The position numbers and the translations under genes were made by a program. A stretch of DNA of 64,000 bases from Candidatus Defluviilinea proxima. GTDB lineage: Bacteria > Chloroflexota > Anaerolineae > Anaerolineales > Villigracilaceae. The stretch lies in NCBI GenBank assembly GCA_016721115.1, contig JADKIW010000001.1, positions 4,727,501-4,791,500 of the forward strand, given 5' to 3'. Position 1 is the first letter of the stretch; each line of letters begins with the position of its first letter. Under the pieces are notes generated by a model. It did no database searches. It worked only from the letters and a program-made list of their open reading frames with translations, and was not told the DNA's origin. Positions 48,568 through 57,706 of the stretch are shown in pieces.

Positions 48568-49820
48568 CGTACACCGCCTGTAATTTTCTGAAGATCACGT
48601 TTCAGCCATTCTGGAAAGGACGCAACAAGTAAATATGTAAGCCCGGGCAACAACAGCCAATTAATGAGTTCGTCCACAATAAATATCCGATTCACTGAAT
48701 CTTTTAAAGGGATAAACGGTAGATCAAATTGCACACGGAAACTCCAACAGGTCAAGAACAACAAGATCAGTGTGCCAATTGCACTCCAGCGGTGCCCTTT
48801 GTTTTCAACCCAAAGCCACTGGGACAGTTGAGGCACGACAAAAATCAGGAAGGCTAACCGGTAATCCCAATTATTACCTAGCAAGAAAGTCCCAACATAG
48901 ATCGAAGCACCCATACGAAATGCGGCTAGGTTTCTCTCGTGTGATGCCAGCAAAGTATTCGATTCGCGGACGGCCAAGATCCCGGCGACAAGAATCAGAA
49001 CGAGAGCAAGTGCTTCAAAAACAAGTTGCCACTGTCCATATGAAAACAGACCCGGGAATAATTCCAGTAAATAGTTTCCCAGTCTTGTGATTAAGACAAA
49101 TGAACCGTAGGAAGCACCGTTACCTCGCATAGTGGTATTCCACGCCGCGCTTTGGCTTTGGAACGTCAACAATCCATAGACGATAATGAAGACAATGCTG
49201 ATAATTGCTAACTTATAAAATTTCTGCTTTTGTTCTTTTAACAAAACAGTCAACCCAAACAATGGAAACATCTTCACTATCGCGCCAAACATGATCAATC
49301 CTGCTGTTAAGTTTGCAGAGTATTCCGTTGCAAGGATAATCATTGCGCAGATAAAGAAGACAAACAGGTCAGCATTTCCCCTTTCATACAAAAGCATGGA
49401 GGCTGGAGCAAAGACGATCAACAGCGTTAATAGCGCACTGAAAACAGATATCTTTTGCGGGAACAACATGATGCTCACAAAATACAGAACAAGCAAGGTC
49501 ACAACAATCCAGACCGTGTCATCTTGTGTAATGTTGGTGTAAAAGAACAGACGCCAAAAGGCTGGGTAATTAAAGATGCGTTCGGTAGGGTCATACGGAT
49601 TTTCAATCGAAGGCTCATATCCGTGACGAAACGATTCAGCGCTTCCTGGGATCAACCGAAAATCCATAAAGACCGGCGGGTGTGGACCAACCCCCAATAA
49701 CTGATAGGTATCTCCATACCCATAAAATTTAAATAATATCCCCAATATTATCCACATCAAAACAATCCCTGCAATAAGCAGGGATTTACCTTTGTTTTCA
49801 CGAATCCAATTAAATAGCAT
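48564..49820 (-). CDS. GT87-like (DUF2029) multi-pass membrane glycosyltransferase
   Basis: 418 residues, about 10-11 membrane helices. D-F-R-L-I-P-G-S-A-E in the first external loop (acidic residue near the usual catalytic site of GT-C enzymes), N-Y-P-A-F-W-R near residue 95, L-Y-E-R-G-N-A-D-L-F-V-F near 150 and G-A-I-V-K-M-F-P-L-F-G near 186 resemble GT87/DUF2029 mannosyltransferase-type proteins, which use polyprenyl-phosphate sugars. It starts within the stop of the peptidase gene (TAATG) and overlaps its paralogue by 4 nt. The sugar and acceptor are unknown. Confidence 0.75.
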   Translation of the reverse strand: MLFNWIRENKGKSLLIAGIVLMWIILGILFKFYGYGDTYQLLGVGPHPPVFMDFRLIPGSAESFRHGYEPSIENPYDPTERIFNYPAFWRLFFYTNITQDDTVWIVVTLLVLYFVSIMLFPQKISVFSALLTLLIVFAPASMLLYERGNADLFVFFICAMIILATEYSANLTAGLIMFGAIVKMFPLFGLTVLLKEQKQKFYKLAIISIVFIIVYGLLTFQSQSAAWNTTMRGNGASYGSFVLITRLGNYLLELFPGLFSYGQWQLVFEALALVLILVAGILAVRESNTLLASHERNLAAFRMGASIYVGTFLLGNNWDYRLAFLIFVVPQLSQWLWVENKGHRWSAIGTLILLFLTCWSFRVQFDLPFIPLKDSVNRIFIVDELINWLLLPGLTYLLVASFPEWLKRDLQKITGGVR

Positions 49821-50926
49821 TACCCCACCACTTTGATCTCACGCGGCATATCGGACAGTACATCAGCGCCGGTTTCTGTGATTACCACATTATCTTCAAT
49901 GCGGACGCCATTTCTGCCAGGCAGGTAGATTCCCGGTTCAACAGTGAATGCCATGCCAGGCTCAAGGATTTGCATATTGTCGCCGCGCATGTAAGGCTCT
50001 TCGTGACCTTCCATGCCAATGCCGTGACCAGTGCGATGTGTGAAATATTTTCCGTAACCAGATTTTTCGATCACATCTCGTGCGGCAATATCCACACTCG
50101 CGCATGGGATGCCCGGCTTCGCGGCGGCGCGGCCTGCGGCGTTCGCATCTTGCACGATCTTGTGAATCTTTTGATATTCATCATCCACCTCACCCACTGC
50201 GAAAGTGCGCGTGAGATCAGAGATATAACCATCGTAAGTAGCGCCCCAATCCACCACAAGCAAATCGCCAGCTTGAAGTTTTCGTTCACTGGGCGAGGCA
50301 TGCGGATTGGCTGAGTTCGGTCCGCCCGAGACAATGGGCGCGAACGGCATCTCAGGTTCAGAACCGTGTTTGAGCAATTGCATCACCAATTCAGATGACA
50401 ATTCTTTTTCGGTCATGCCGATCTTGATCAATGGGATGGTCGCTTCAAGCGCCGACTGCGCGATCTTAACCGCTTTGCGCATCGTCTCTACTTCATTCTT
50501 CTCTTTCCTCAAACGCAAACCTGCCAACACATCGCTGGCATCAGGATAATCTGCTTCGGGAGCAGATGTCTTTACGTAACTGTATTCCAACAAGCGGAGA
50601 TTCCGTGGCTCGACGCCGATCCGCTTCCCATCAAGGCCGAGGGCCTGCGACGCGCTTCGAAAGGCCTTATCCCACTCGGATGGTTTTTCCGGGTAGGCAA
50701 AGACTTGAAGTTTGTAAGGCAACGAAGCGACTTTCTGTAATTCAAGTTCCGGTAACACAATAGCCGGGACTTGATCTTTTGCGAACAGCAAAACAACTGG
50801 ACGTTCCATCAAGTGAAAGTGGAGGCCGGTGAGATGCGTCAGTGTGGGACCGGGATTCAGAATAACCGCATCCAGGCCAGAAGTCTGTAATGAGGCGTTG
50901 AGTTTATCGAAGCGGGTTTGCGTCAC
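49820..50926 (-). CDS. M24 family aminopeptidase (Xaa-Pro peptidase type)
   Basis: 368 residues in two domains: an N-terminal creatinase-like domain (about 1-130) and a pita-bread catalytic domain with the five metal ligands visible in V-V-D-W-G-A-T-Y-D-G, S-D-L-T-R-T-F (Asp pair), H-R-T-G-H-G-I-G (His), E-P-G (Glu) and R-I-E-D-N-V (Glu). It removes N-terminal residues before proline. GTG start with AGGAG 6 nt upstream. It heads a run of six overlapping genes and follows an SDR gene by 9 nt. Confidence 0.93.
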   Translation of the reverse strand: MTQTRFDKLNASLQTSGLDAVILNPGPTLTHLTGLHFHLMERPVVLLFAKDQVPAIVLPELELQKVASLPYKLQVFAYPEKPSEWDKAFRSASQALGLDGKRIGVEPRNLRLLEYSYVKTSAPEADYPDASDVLAGLRLRKEKNEVETMRKAVKIAQSALEATIPLIKIGMTEKELSSELVMQLLKHGSEPEMPFAPIVSGGPNSANPHASPSERKLQAGDLLVVDWGATYDGYISDLTRTFAVGEVDDEYQKIHKIVQDANAAGRAAAKPGIPCASVDIAARDVIEKSGYGKYFTHRTGHGIGMEGHEEPYMRGDNMQILEPGMAFTVEPGIYLPGRNGVRIEDNVVITETGADVLSDMPREIKVVG

Positions 50927-50935
50927 AAGAGTCTC

Positions 50936-51748
50936 CTAATTCAGATGATGATTGCGTTTTGAAAAGACGTACAAAATCCAATCTACTACAACAGGGAACA
51001 ATGTATCGAAGCCAGTGATAATGCGAAAATACCAAGGAATAACAAGACTGCGCACAGGGCGTTTTGCCACGCTCACTACACGGCTTGCTACATATTCAGA
51101 TGAGAGATGCGGATACTTAAAGCGTTTGACGGTGTCGCGTGATTTTGTATGACCAAGCCGTTGACCGAACTCGGTAGTTGCGGGGCCAGGATAAATGCCG
51201 CTGACCTTGATACCAAGCGGAGCGACCTCACGACGAAGCGCATCGGTAAAAGCACGCACACCATATTTACTGGCGGCATAGGTTGTGATGAGTGGCGAGG
51301 CAATGAGACCCGCCACCGATGACATGTTGATGATATGACCCGCACGCTGTTCGATCATGTGCGGAAGGACAGCGTGTGTAACAAGCATGGTACCCGTGAG
51401 ATTGACTTGAACGATGGTTTCGATACCGCGTTCAGGATCAAGCTTTTCAAACCAATCCATACTGCCATAGCCAGCATTGTTGAAGAGGATGTCTATCTTT
51501 TCATAGAGATCAAGCGTGGTCTGTACCATCACTTCAATCTCAGCGGGCTGGCTTACATCCACAGGGATGGCCAAAGCTTCGCCGCCCTCGTTTTGTATTT
51601 CAGCAACCAATGCTTGCAAACGGTCAAGCCGACGTGCGGCAAGCACCACCTTGCATCCCTCTTTCGCAAAAAGACGCGCGGCATCTTCACCAAACCCCGA
51701 AGACGCCCCGGTGATGAGAACAACTTTATCTTTTAGATCTGCAGACAT
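50936..51748 (-). CDS. Short-chain dehydrogenase/reductase (classical SDR)
   Basis: 270 residues. T-G-A-S-S-G-F-G (TGxxxGxG, NAD(P) binding) near residue 13, N-N-A-G near 90, catalytic Ser in M-S-S-V-A-G near 143 and Y-A-A-S-K-Y (YxxxK) near 156. A-A-R-R after the second strand favours NADP(H). The substrate is open; the C-terminal hydrophobic tail may attach it to the membrane. The ATG at 51748 has GAGG 4 nt upstream; the frame to 51775 enters the lon terminator. The M24 peptidase gene follows after 9 nt. Confidence 0.9.
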   Translation of the reverse strand: MSADLKDKVVLITGASSGFGEDAARLFAKEGCKVVLAARRLDRLQALVAEIQNEGGEALAIPVDVSQPAEIEVMVQTTLDLYEKIDILFNNAGYGSMDWFEKLDPERGIETIVQVNLTGTMLVTHAVLPHMIEQRAGHIINMSSVAGLIASPLITTYAASKYGVRAFTDALRREVAPLGIKVSGIYPGPATTEFGQRLGHTKSRDTVKRFKYPHLSSEYVASRVVSVAKRPVRSLVIPWYFRIITGFDTLFPVVVDWILYVFSKRNHHLN

Positions 51749-51765
51749 GAAACCTCGTAACACGT

Positions 51766-51817
51766 TGAAAATCAAACGTCAAAGATTGCTCGATGCTCAA
51801 CCTTTGACGTTTGATTC
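51766..51817 (-). terminator. lon terminator
   Basis: AATCAAACGTCAAAG and its exact complement (15 bp) with a 17-nt loop, followed by TTTTC on the minus strand, 9 nt after the lon stop. Confidence 0.85.
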
Positions 51818-51824
51818 AGTTAAT

Positions 51825-54299
51825 CTATTCTTCTTCGCTCTCTTCGCTCTTTTGTTTCTTCGGCCGTGGTGGCTCGATCACAACTTCGGATGATAGGGCG
51901 ATCTTCAAAACATCGTCCATGTGTTTCACTGGGAGAATCTTCAATTCAGATTTCGCCGTCTTGGGCAAATCCACCAAATCTTTCAAATTCTTTTCAGGCA
52001 GAATGACCGTCTTCAACCCGGCGCGGTGCGCGGCTAATACCTTCTCGCGCACGCCGCCAATCGGAAGCACGCGTCCACGCAGAGTGATCTCGCCGGTCAT
52101 GCCTACATGACGATAGCCCGGACGACCTGTAAGTGCAGAAATGATGGCAGTTGCCATCGTAATACCGGCAGACGGTCCGTCTTTCGGAATGGCACCTTCC
52201 GGCATGTGTACATGAATATCCATGCGCTCAAACACTTCGGAATCAATGTTTAATTGCGCCGCACGCGATTTGATATACGTCAACGCGGCCTGCCCAGATT
52301 CCTGCATCACTTCGCCCATCTGCCCGGTCATTTGCAAACCGCCCTTGCCTTCCAGCACTGCCACTTCCACCGGCATGATCTCGCCGCCGTTCTCCGTCCA
52401 CGCAAGCGAGGTGACTACGCCTACTTCATCCGTACGCTCGGCCTCAGACTGGAAGAATTGTTGCGGGCCTAAAAGTTTTTCAACCGCTTCGATCGTAATG
52501 AGAGTCGGGAACTTCTTCCCCTCCGCTTTCAAACGCGCGATCTTACGGCAGACTTTACCGATCTCTCGCTCTAAATTGCGGACACCAGCTTCATATGTAT
52601 ATTCACGAACAATGCGACGGATCGCCTCAGACTCAAACTGGAGGTTGATCCCGTCCAATCCATTTTCTTCAATCTGACGAGGGACCAAATACCGATTTGC
52701 GATCTCAAGCTTTTCCTCTTCGATATAACCGGGAAACTCGATCACTTCCATACGGTCGAGCAAGGCAGGAGGGATACTGCCGAGATAATTAGCCGTTGTC
52801 ACGAACATTACTTTCGAAAGGTCAAATGGCATTTCGAGGTAATGGTCGCTAAAGGCGTTGTTCTGTTCGGGGTCGAGCACTTCCAACATGGCCGAGGCTG
52901 GGTCGCCGCGGAAATCGGAATACAACTTATCGATCTCATCCAACATGAACAGCGGATTCGACGTCCCAGCCCGCTTCATGGTTTGGATGATACGCCCGGG
53001 CAATGCGCCGATGTAGGTGCGGCGATGCCCACGGATTTCAGCTTCATCGCGCACACCGCCAAGCGACACACGCACGAACTTCTTGCCCAGTGCTTCGGCA
53101 ATCGAACGTCCGAGTGAGGTCTTACCCACACCGGGAGGCCCAACAAAACACAGGATGGGTTGTCGTTCTTTCTTCGGCTTCAACGAACGGACAGCAATAT
53201 ACTCAAGGATACGTTCCTTGGCTTTCTTGAGTCCGTAATGATCCCGTTCAAGGATCTTGCCTGCGTTCTTCACATCGAGATTATCGGGCGTGAAGTTCGA
53301 CCACGGCAATTCCACGATCCAATCAAGGTATGTACGGATGATTCCCACTTCGGGGGCCATCGGCGGCATCTGATTTAACCTATCCAGTTCTTTGAGCGCC
53401 ACAGCCTTTGGTTCAGCAGGAAGATTTGCAGATTCCAGCCTTGTCTTTAAGTCAGTGGCGTCTTTTGTGAAGATGTCGCCTTCACCCAATTCGTTTTGAA
53501 TTTGGCGCATCTGCTCGCGCAAATAAAACTCACGTTGACTCTTATCCACTTCATCCTGCACGCGCGAGTGGATCTCATCTTCAAGCTCCAACACATCCAC
53601 TTCCTGCGCAAGGATCTTATTCAATGCCTGCAAACGTCCGCGCACATCGAGCAACATCAACAAACCTTGCTTGGCCTCGTAATTCAAAGCCAGCGACGTA
53701 GCGACCATATCGGCCAACCAGCCAGGCTCAGAGATGTTCATTGCGAAAAGATGTGCTTCATCGGGGATCGTGCGATCCAACTGCACGCAACGGTCGAACA
53801 GATCAAGCACCGAGCGCATGAGAGCCTGCGTTTGGCGGTCCGCAGTTTGAGGTTCAGAAACGACGCGCGCTCGCACTACAAGATAAGGCGTCGTGCGGAC
53901 AAACTCCACAACTTCCACGCGGCGGCGTCCTTGCACGAGAGCAGAGTGCGAGCCATCTGGCATAGCAAGCAACCGCCCCACTGCCATCTCCACACCCACA
54001 GGCAGAAAGTCTTGCACGCCGGGTTTATCCTGATCGGGGTCAGTTTGCGTAAGACCGATAATGGTCAGTCCTTTGCGCTGTGCTTCTTCCACGGCAAGCA
54101 GTGAAGCCTCGCGCCCTACAAAGATCGGCGAGACCATACGCGGGAAAATGATCAGATCGCGCAACGGCAATACCGCGGCCTCGATCATGCCATTGGCATC
54201 GGGCTCGCGATTGGGAATGCGATACAACTCCTCTGTACGTTGCGAGAGGGTCAGGTCGAAATTATCTTCTTCTTCGTTCCATTCTTTTGGATGACTCAT
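51825..54299 (-). CDS. lon: ATP-dependent Lon protease
   Basis: 824 residues. N-terminal substrate-binding domain (about 40-240, L-P-L-R-D-L-I-I-F-P start), AAA+ module with Walker A G-P-P-G-V-G-K-T-S near 387 and Walker B L-F-M-L-D-E-I-D-K near 455, and the Ser-Lys protease domain with the catalytic Ser in P-K-D-G-P-S-A-G-I-T near 707 and Lys in G-V-R-E-K-V-L-A-A-H near 748. The acidic C-terminal tail is long. Lon degrades misfolded and regulatory proteins. The leader holds a GGGCAC/GTGCCC hairpin; no CIRCE or sigma-32 box is evident. Confidence 0.98.
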   Translation of the reverse strand: MSHPKEWNEEEDNFDLTLSQRTEELYRIPNREPDANGMIEAAVLPLRDLIIFPRMVSPIFVGREASLLAVEEAQRKGLTIIGLTQTDPDQDKPGVQDFLPVGVEMAVGRLLAMPDGSHSALVQGRRRVEVVEFVRTTPYLVVRARVVSEPQTADRQTQALMRSVLDLFDRCVQLDRTIPDEAHLFAMNISEPGWLADMVATSLALNYEAKQGLLMLLDVRGRLQALNKILAQEVDVLELEDEIHSRVQDEVDKSQREFYLREQMRQIQNELGEGDIFTKDATDLKTRLESANLPAEPKAVALKELDRLNQMPPMAPEVGIIRTYLDWIVELPWSNFTPDNLDVKNAGKILERDHYGLKKAKERILEYIAVRSLKPKKERQPILCFVGPPGVGKTSLGRSIAEALGKKFVRVSLGGVRDEAEIRGHRRTYIGALPGRIIQTMKRAGTSNPLFMLDEIDKLYSDFRGDPASAMLEVLDPEQNNAFSDHYLEMPFDLSKVMFVTTANYLGSIPPALLDRMEVIEFPGYIEEEKLEIANRYLVPRQIEENGLDGINLQFESEAIRRIVREYTYEAGVRNLEREIGKVCRKIARLKAEGKKFPTLITIEAVEKLLGPQQFFQSEAERTDEVGVVTSLAWTENGGEIMPVEVAVLEGKGGLQMTGQMGEVMQESGQAALTYIKSRAAQLNIDSEVFERMDIHVHMPEGAIPKDGPSAGITMATAIISALTGRPGYRHVGMTGEITLRGRVLPIGGVREKVLAAHRAGLKTVILPEKNLKDLVDLPKTAKSELKILPVKHMDDVLKIALSSEVVIEPPRPKKQKSEESEEE

Positions 54300-54418
54300 C
54301 TGTTCTCTTATCGGGCACGTGTTGTGCCCCTACCTTTATAAACGGATATGACCTATGCTACCATCTTTTGCGGAGTTCTCCAACGCCCGCATCTTGCGGA
54401 CTCAACGAACTAACCGCC

Positions 54419-55783
54419 TCAATCCCAACTCCAGATTGCTTCGTCAACTGGAGGCTGTTCTTCCGCTTTGGCTTTTTCCCTGTGCGCCCACGCATTGCCA
54501 ACATCACCTGCGAACGCCACACTCCCAGCCGACAATACAACTTTCTTTTCGCCTGCCAATTCGATCGCTCGCTCCAATGCGCCGGCAACCTGCTCAACAG
54601 ATTCAACCGCGATGCCGAGATTTCTCACCTGTTCCGCAATGGATTCAACCGAAGGCGCGCGCGGATGATCTGCTCGTGTTGCGATCACACACTCAAGCCT
54701 TGGTTTAAGTTCTTCCAAAATACCTGAAATATCCTTATCTTCCAAAACACAGAATAACAAGATAACAGGTTTACCGGGAAAATACTCGTCAAGCGTTTCC
54801 CGTAAACGCAAAGCAGAATCTCGATTGTGAGCCGCATCGATCACAACAGGCGGATCGCGGCGCACCACTTCGAAGCGGGCCCGCCATTTTACCTGAGAAA
54901 ATCCCTTTTGGATGGATTCATTGGAGAGCGCAATGCCACTTTCTTTGAGGGCCGCATATGCAACTGCCGTATTCTCAATTTGGTGCTCACCCAAGAGCGG
55001 AATCGTAACGATAAGTTTTGAAGAAAAGCCTGAAGCAAGATACAGCGTCTGACTCTCCAATGATGCGCCCAATCTTCCATATGTTACATCTTTTCCTACC
55101 AGTGTAAATTCACAACCGCCCTCTCTGGCTACACGCTCCAAGACCTCAAGGGCTTCATCTTTTTGCGGGGAGGAAACAACGGGCACACCTTGTTTAATGA
55201 TGCCCGCCTTCTCGCCTGCGATCTTCGCCAGCGTATCACCCAGCACAGCCATATGATCGTATGAGAGCGAAGTAATCACCGAAACCTTTGGCGTGACAAT
55301 ATTCGTCGCATCCAACCGACCACCCAGCCCGACTTCGATCACGGCGGCAGTGCATCCCTGCTTTGCGAAGGCGAGGAGCCCAAGCGCTGTTGTAATTTCA
55401 AATGTAGTGAGTTTGGCAATCTTCGCAACAGCGGGTTTGATCTCTTCAACCAACTCAACCATCAACTCATGTGAGATCGGTTCGCCATTGACCTGTATCC
55501 GCTCACAGTAATCGGTCAAATGTGGAGACGTGTATAAACCAACTCGATATCCACCCGCCCGCAACGCCGACGCACATAAGGCACTGACCGAACCCTTGCC
55601 CTTCGTCCCTGCTACATGGATGATGGGATATGTGTTTTGCGGGTTGCCCAATTCCTCCATCAACGCGAACATGCGGTCAAGGTTGAACTCCGCCTTCGCA
55701 AGTTCGGAGGAATGTTTCAGGCTATAATCCACAAACGAATAAAGATAATCTAAGGCTTTGCTGTATTCGGCTTCGATGTCCAT
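54419..55783 (-). CDS. folC: Folylpolyglutamate synthase / dihydrofolate synthase
   Basis: 454 residues, Mur-ligase fold. H-V-A-G-T-K-G-K-G-S-V near residue 47 is the P-loop, followed by G-L-Y-T-S-P-H-L near 75 and L-D-A-T-N near 160. C-terminal domain from about 290 includes I-D-A-A-H-N-R-D-S. It adds glutamates to folates, and in many bacteria also joins glutamate to dihydropteroate. The ATG at 55783 follows a TACAAT box by 7 nt, so it may be leaderless; the open frame upstream to 55819 would begin before that promoter. Confidence 0.95.
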   Translation of the reverse strand: MDIEAEYSKALDYLYSFVDYSLKHSSELAKAEFNLDRMFALMEELGNPQNTYPIIHVAGTKGKGSVSALCASALRAGGYRVGLYTSPHLTDYCERIQVNGEPISHELMVELVEEIKPAVAKIAKLTTFEITTALGLLAFAKQGCTAAVIEVGLGGRLDATNIVTPKVSVITSLSYDHMAVLGDTLAKIAGEKAGIIKQGVPVVSSPQKDEALEVLERVAREGGCEFTLVGKDVTYGRLGASLESQTLYLASGFSSKLIVTIPLLGEHQIENTAVAYAALKESGIALSNESIQKGFSQVKWRARFEVVRRDPPVVIDAAHNRDSALRLRETLDEYFPGKPVILLFCVLEDKDISGILEELKPRLECVIATRADHPRAPSVESIAEQVRNLGIAVESVEQVAGALERAIELAGEKKVVLSAGSVAFAGDVGNAWAHREKAKAEEQPPVDEAIWSWD

Positions 55784-55844
55784 GCGAGGGATTGTAATCG
55801 GCGGGCATAATGAATGCAAGGATATATAAATTCAGAGGATTAAC

Positions 55845-56345
55845 ATGAGGTTTCAAAAATTCTCCTATCGATTTGCGGAACAAGTTCTAAACAGTAGACT
55901 AGCAATAAAACAAGAGATTGAGGATGTGGTAAGCGACAAAATCCTTAAACCAGAAGGATTATCACGTCCTCATTTCAATGAAGTCTTACGATCTTTATTT
56001 ATTTCAAAAGGCTGGGAAGATCAACCTGCAGTATTTGACGAACAGGGCGACCCTGCTGCAAGAATGGACTTCTTAAAACAAAGGGTTGGAATTGAAGTCG
56101 AATTTGGACATGCTTCTTTTCTTGGGATTGATTTGCTCAAATTTCAAGTATCGTCCTACTCAGGTTTAGATAAAATTGACGTTGGGGTGTATGTTGTTAC
56201 AACAAAAGAATTCCAGCGAAAAATGAAGAATGAATTTAACCAAAACTGGGAGGGAAGTTTAACTTTCGAAAAAATTGTTAAATACCTACCCCATTTTAAG
56301 AGCGCAATCCAAGTACCTATTTATGTCATAGGCATAGACTTATAA
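55845..56345 (+). CDS. BglII/BstYI-type restriction endonuclease, orphan
   Basis: 166 residues. R-M-D-F-L-K-Q-R-V-G-I-E-V-E-F-G near residues 73-88 keeps the family spacing D-x8-E-x-(Q/E), here D and E-V-E, the metal-binding catalytic core of BglII-like enzymes. F-L-G-I-D-L-L-K-F-Q and K-I-D-V-G-V-Y-V-V follow as in relatives. Its codon use and composition are more AT-rich than the neighbours, suggesting recent transfer. No methyltransferase gene is adjacent, so host DNA must be protected elsewhere, or the nuclease is inactive or repurposed. AGAGG precedes the ATG. Confidence 0.75.
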   Translation: MRFQKFSYRFAEQVLNSRLAIKQEIEDVVSDKILKPEGLSRPHFNEVLRSLFISKGWEDQPAVFDEQGDPAARMDFLKQRVGIEVEFGHASFLGIDLLKFQVSSYSGLDKIDVGVYVVTTKEFQRKMKNEFNQNWEGSLTFEKIVKYLPHFKSAIQVPIYVIGIDL

Positions 56346-56348
56346 ACA

Positions 56349-56630
56349 ATGCTCGCCACCCTCTCCATTCATCTCCATCTCCCTGCTTGTGCTTCTCTCA
56401 AAGAAAAGCGTGGACGGATCAAGCCGCTCATTTCCCGTTTGCACCGAGAGTTCAACGTCTCTGTGGCGGAGATGGATTTGCAAGATAAATGGGATGAGGC
56501 CGTCATTGGCTGTGCGATGATCGGGAATGACCATACCTTTTTACAGTCCGCGCTGGGAAATGTGGCAAAATGGGTGGAAGGCAATTGGTCAGATGGGGAT
56601 GTTTGGGATATGAAGACAGAAATCGTTTGA
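56349..56630 (+). CDS. DUF503 domain protein
   Basis: 93 residues matching DUF503: an initial beta strand, then S-L-K-E-K-R-G-R-I-K-P-L-I-S-R-L, N-V-S-V-A-E and a central D-K-W-D-E-A-V-I-G-C-A. The family adopts a small alpha/beta fold; function is not known, though neighbours elsewhere are often ribosome-maturation genes. It begins 3 nt after the nuclease stop, which may reflect insertion of the nuclease gene in front of it. Confidence 0.9.
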   Translation: MLATLSIHLHLPACASLKEKRGRIKPLISRLHREFNVSVAEMDLQDKWDEAVIGCAMIGNDHTFLQSALGNVAKWVEGNWSDGDVWDMKTEIV

Positions 56631-56632
56631 AC

Positions 56633-56664
56633 GTTTTCACGTTTCAACGTTCGAACGTGAAAAC
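56633..56664. terminator. Hairpin between DUF503 and the SDR gene
   Basis: GTTTTCACGTT and AACGTGAAAAC, an 11-bp perfect stem with a 10-nt loop, directly followed by the AAGGAG ribosome site of the next gene. It may terminate DUF503 or attenuate the SDR gene; there is no T-tract. Confidence 0.5.
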
Positions 56665-56675
56665 AAGGAGAACAC

Positions 56676-57466
56676 ATGGACTTAGGACTTAAAAACAAAG
56701 TTGCACTCGTCACCGGCGCTTCACGCGGACTTGGATACGCCACTGCTTTACTCCTTGCGAAGGAAGGGTGCAAGGTTGCGGTCAATTCGCGGGATGATGG
56801 GAAGATCAAAGCGGCGGCGGAAAGAATAAACAAGGAAACAGGTACACAGGTAGTAAGTTTTGCTGGCGATGCAAGCGATGCATCCGTGCCCGAAAAGTTG
56901 ATCCAACACACAGTGGAGGCGTTTGGTGGGCTGGACATTCTGATCGTCAATGCAGGCGGGCCTCCGCGGGCGCATTTGAATCGTTTGATGAGACGGCATG
57001 GCAAAAGGCGGTGGACACATCCTTTCTGGCGCATGTCCGCTTGATACGTGCAGCGCTCCCCCACTTGCGGAAGTCGTCCACGCCCAGTGTGTTGACGGTG
57101 ACATCGTTCACCGTCAAACAACCGCTGGCTAACCTTGTATTGTCGAACAGTGTCCGCGCGGCAACGGTCGGCTTGACCAAGTCGCTGGCGCTGGAACTTG
57201 GAAAAGATGGTATCCGTCTTAACTCCATTCTGCCAGGTTGGACGGAGACGGAACGAGTCACAGAGTTGATGAAGGCCCGGGGAACCGCGAACCAAACCTC
57301 GGTTGAGGAAGAGACGCGTAAACAGTCCGCAGAGATCGCTCTCGGGCGAATGGCTCAACCGGAAGAGTTCGCAAATGCCGCTGTATTCCTCGTCTCCCCT
57401 GCCGCTTCGTATATCACCGGCGTGATGTTGAACGTGGACGGTGGAGTTGTCAAAGGATTGTTTTGA
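56676..57466 (+). pseudogene. Short-chain dehydrogenase/reductase split by a single-base frameshift
   Basis: The first part (56676 on) has T-G-A-S-R-G-L-G near residue 13 and N-A-G-G-P-P near 93; the second part, in another frame to 57466, gives G-A-F-E-S-F-D-E-T-A-W-Q-K-A-V-D-T-S-F-L-A and the SDR C-terminal features. One missing G in the GGG run near 56968 would join both into a 263-residue SDR of normal length, similar to 3-oxoacyl-ACP reductase-like proteins. The usual Y-x3-K is replaced by S-N-S-V-R-A-A (N-x-x-R-A), a variation known in some SDRs. Either a recent mutation or an assembly error. Confidence 0.8.
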
Positions 57467-57521
57467 TGCTTCGACTGGCTCAGCACAAGTTTACGATTTT
57501 AGATTTACGATTGGAGAAACG

Positions 57522-57701
57522 ATGGAAGAGAAAAATTGTTTGAATTGTGGAAAGACGGATGAAAGCGTTCCGTTGTTGAACTTGGTTTTCAAAGGGGAAG
57601 CGAAATATATTTGCGCGCAGTGCCTGCCGATCTTGATCCATAAAGTGCATCTGTTGACTGATAAACTACCAGGCGTGGAAGTTCCGCCCACCGCACATTA
57701 A
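57522..57701 (+). CDS. Small zinc-ribbon-like protein
   Basis: 59 residues with two C-x2-C pairs (C-L-N-C near 6, C-A-Q-C near 37), the pattern of a small treble-clef or zinc-ribbon module. The ATG at 57522 has GGAG 5 nt upstream; the open frame further upstream runs from the SDR tail and a short dispersed-repeat-like stretch (57473-57493) and is not likely coding. It lies 5 nt before murJ and may be translated with it. Function unknown. Confidence 0.75.
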   Translation: MEEKNCLNCGKTDESVPLLNLVFKGEAKYICAQCLPILIHKVHLLTDKLPGVEVPPTAH

Positions 57702-57706
57702 CTACA

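Noticed and set aside
57473..57493. Insertion-sequence end or attachment site
   Set aside because: The short stretch CTTCGACTGGCTCAGCACAAG resembles dispersed repeats of environmental genomes, but no inverted partner, duplication or transposase is present.
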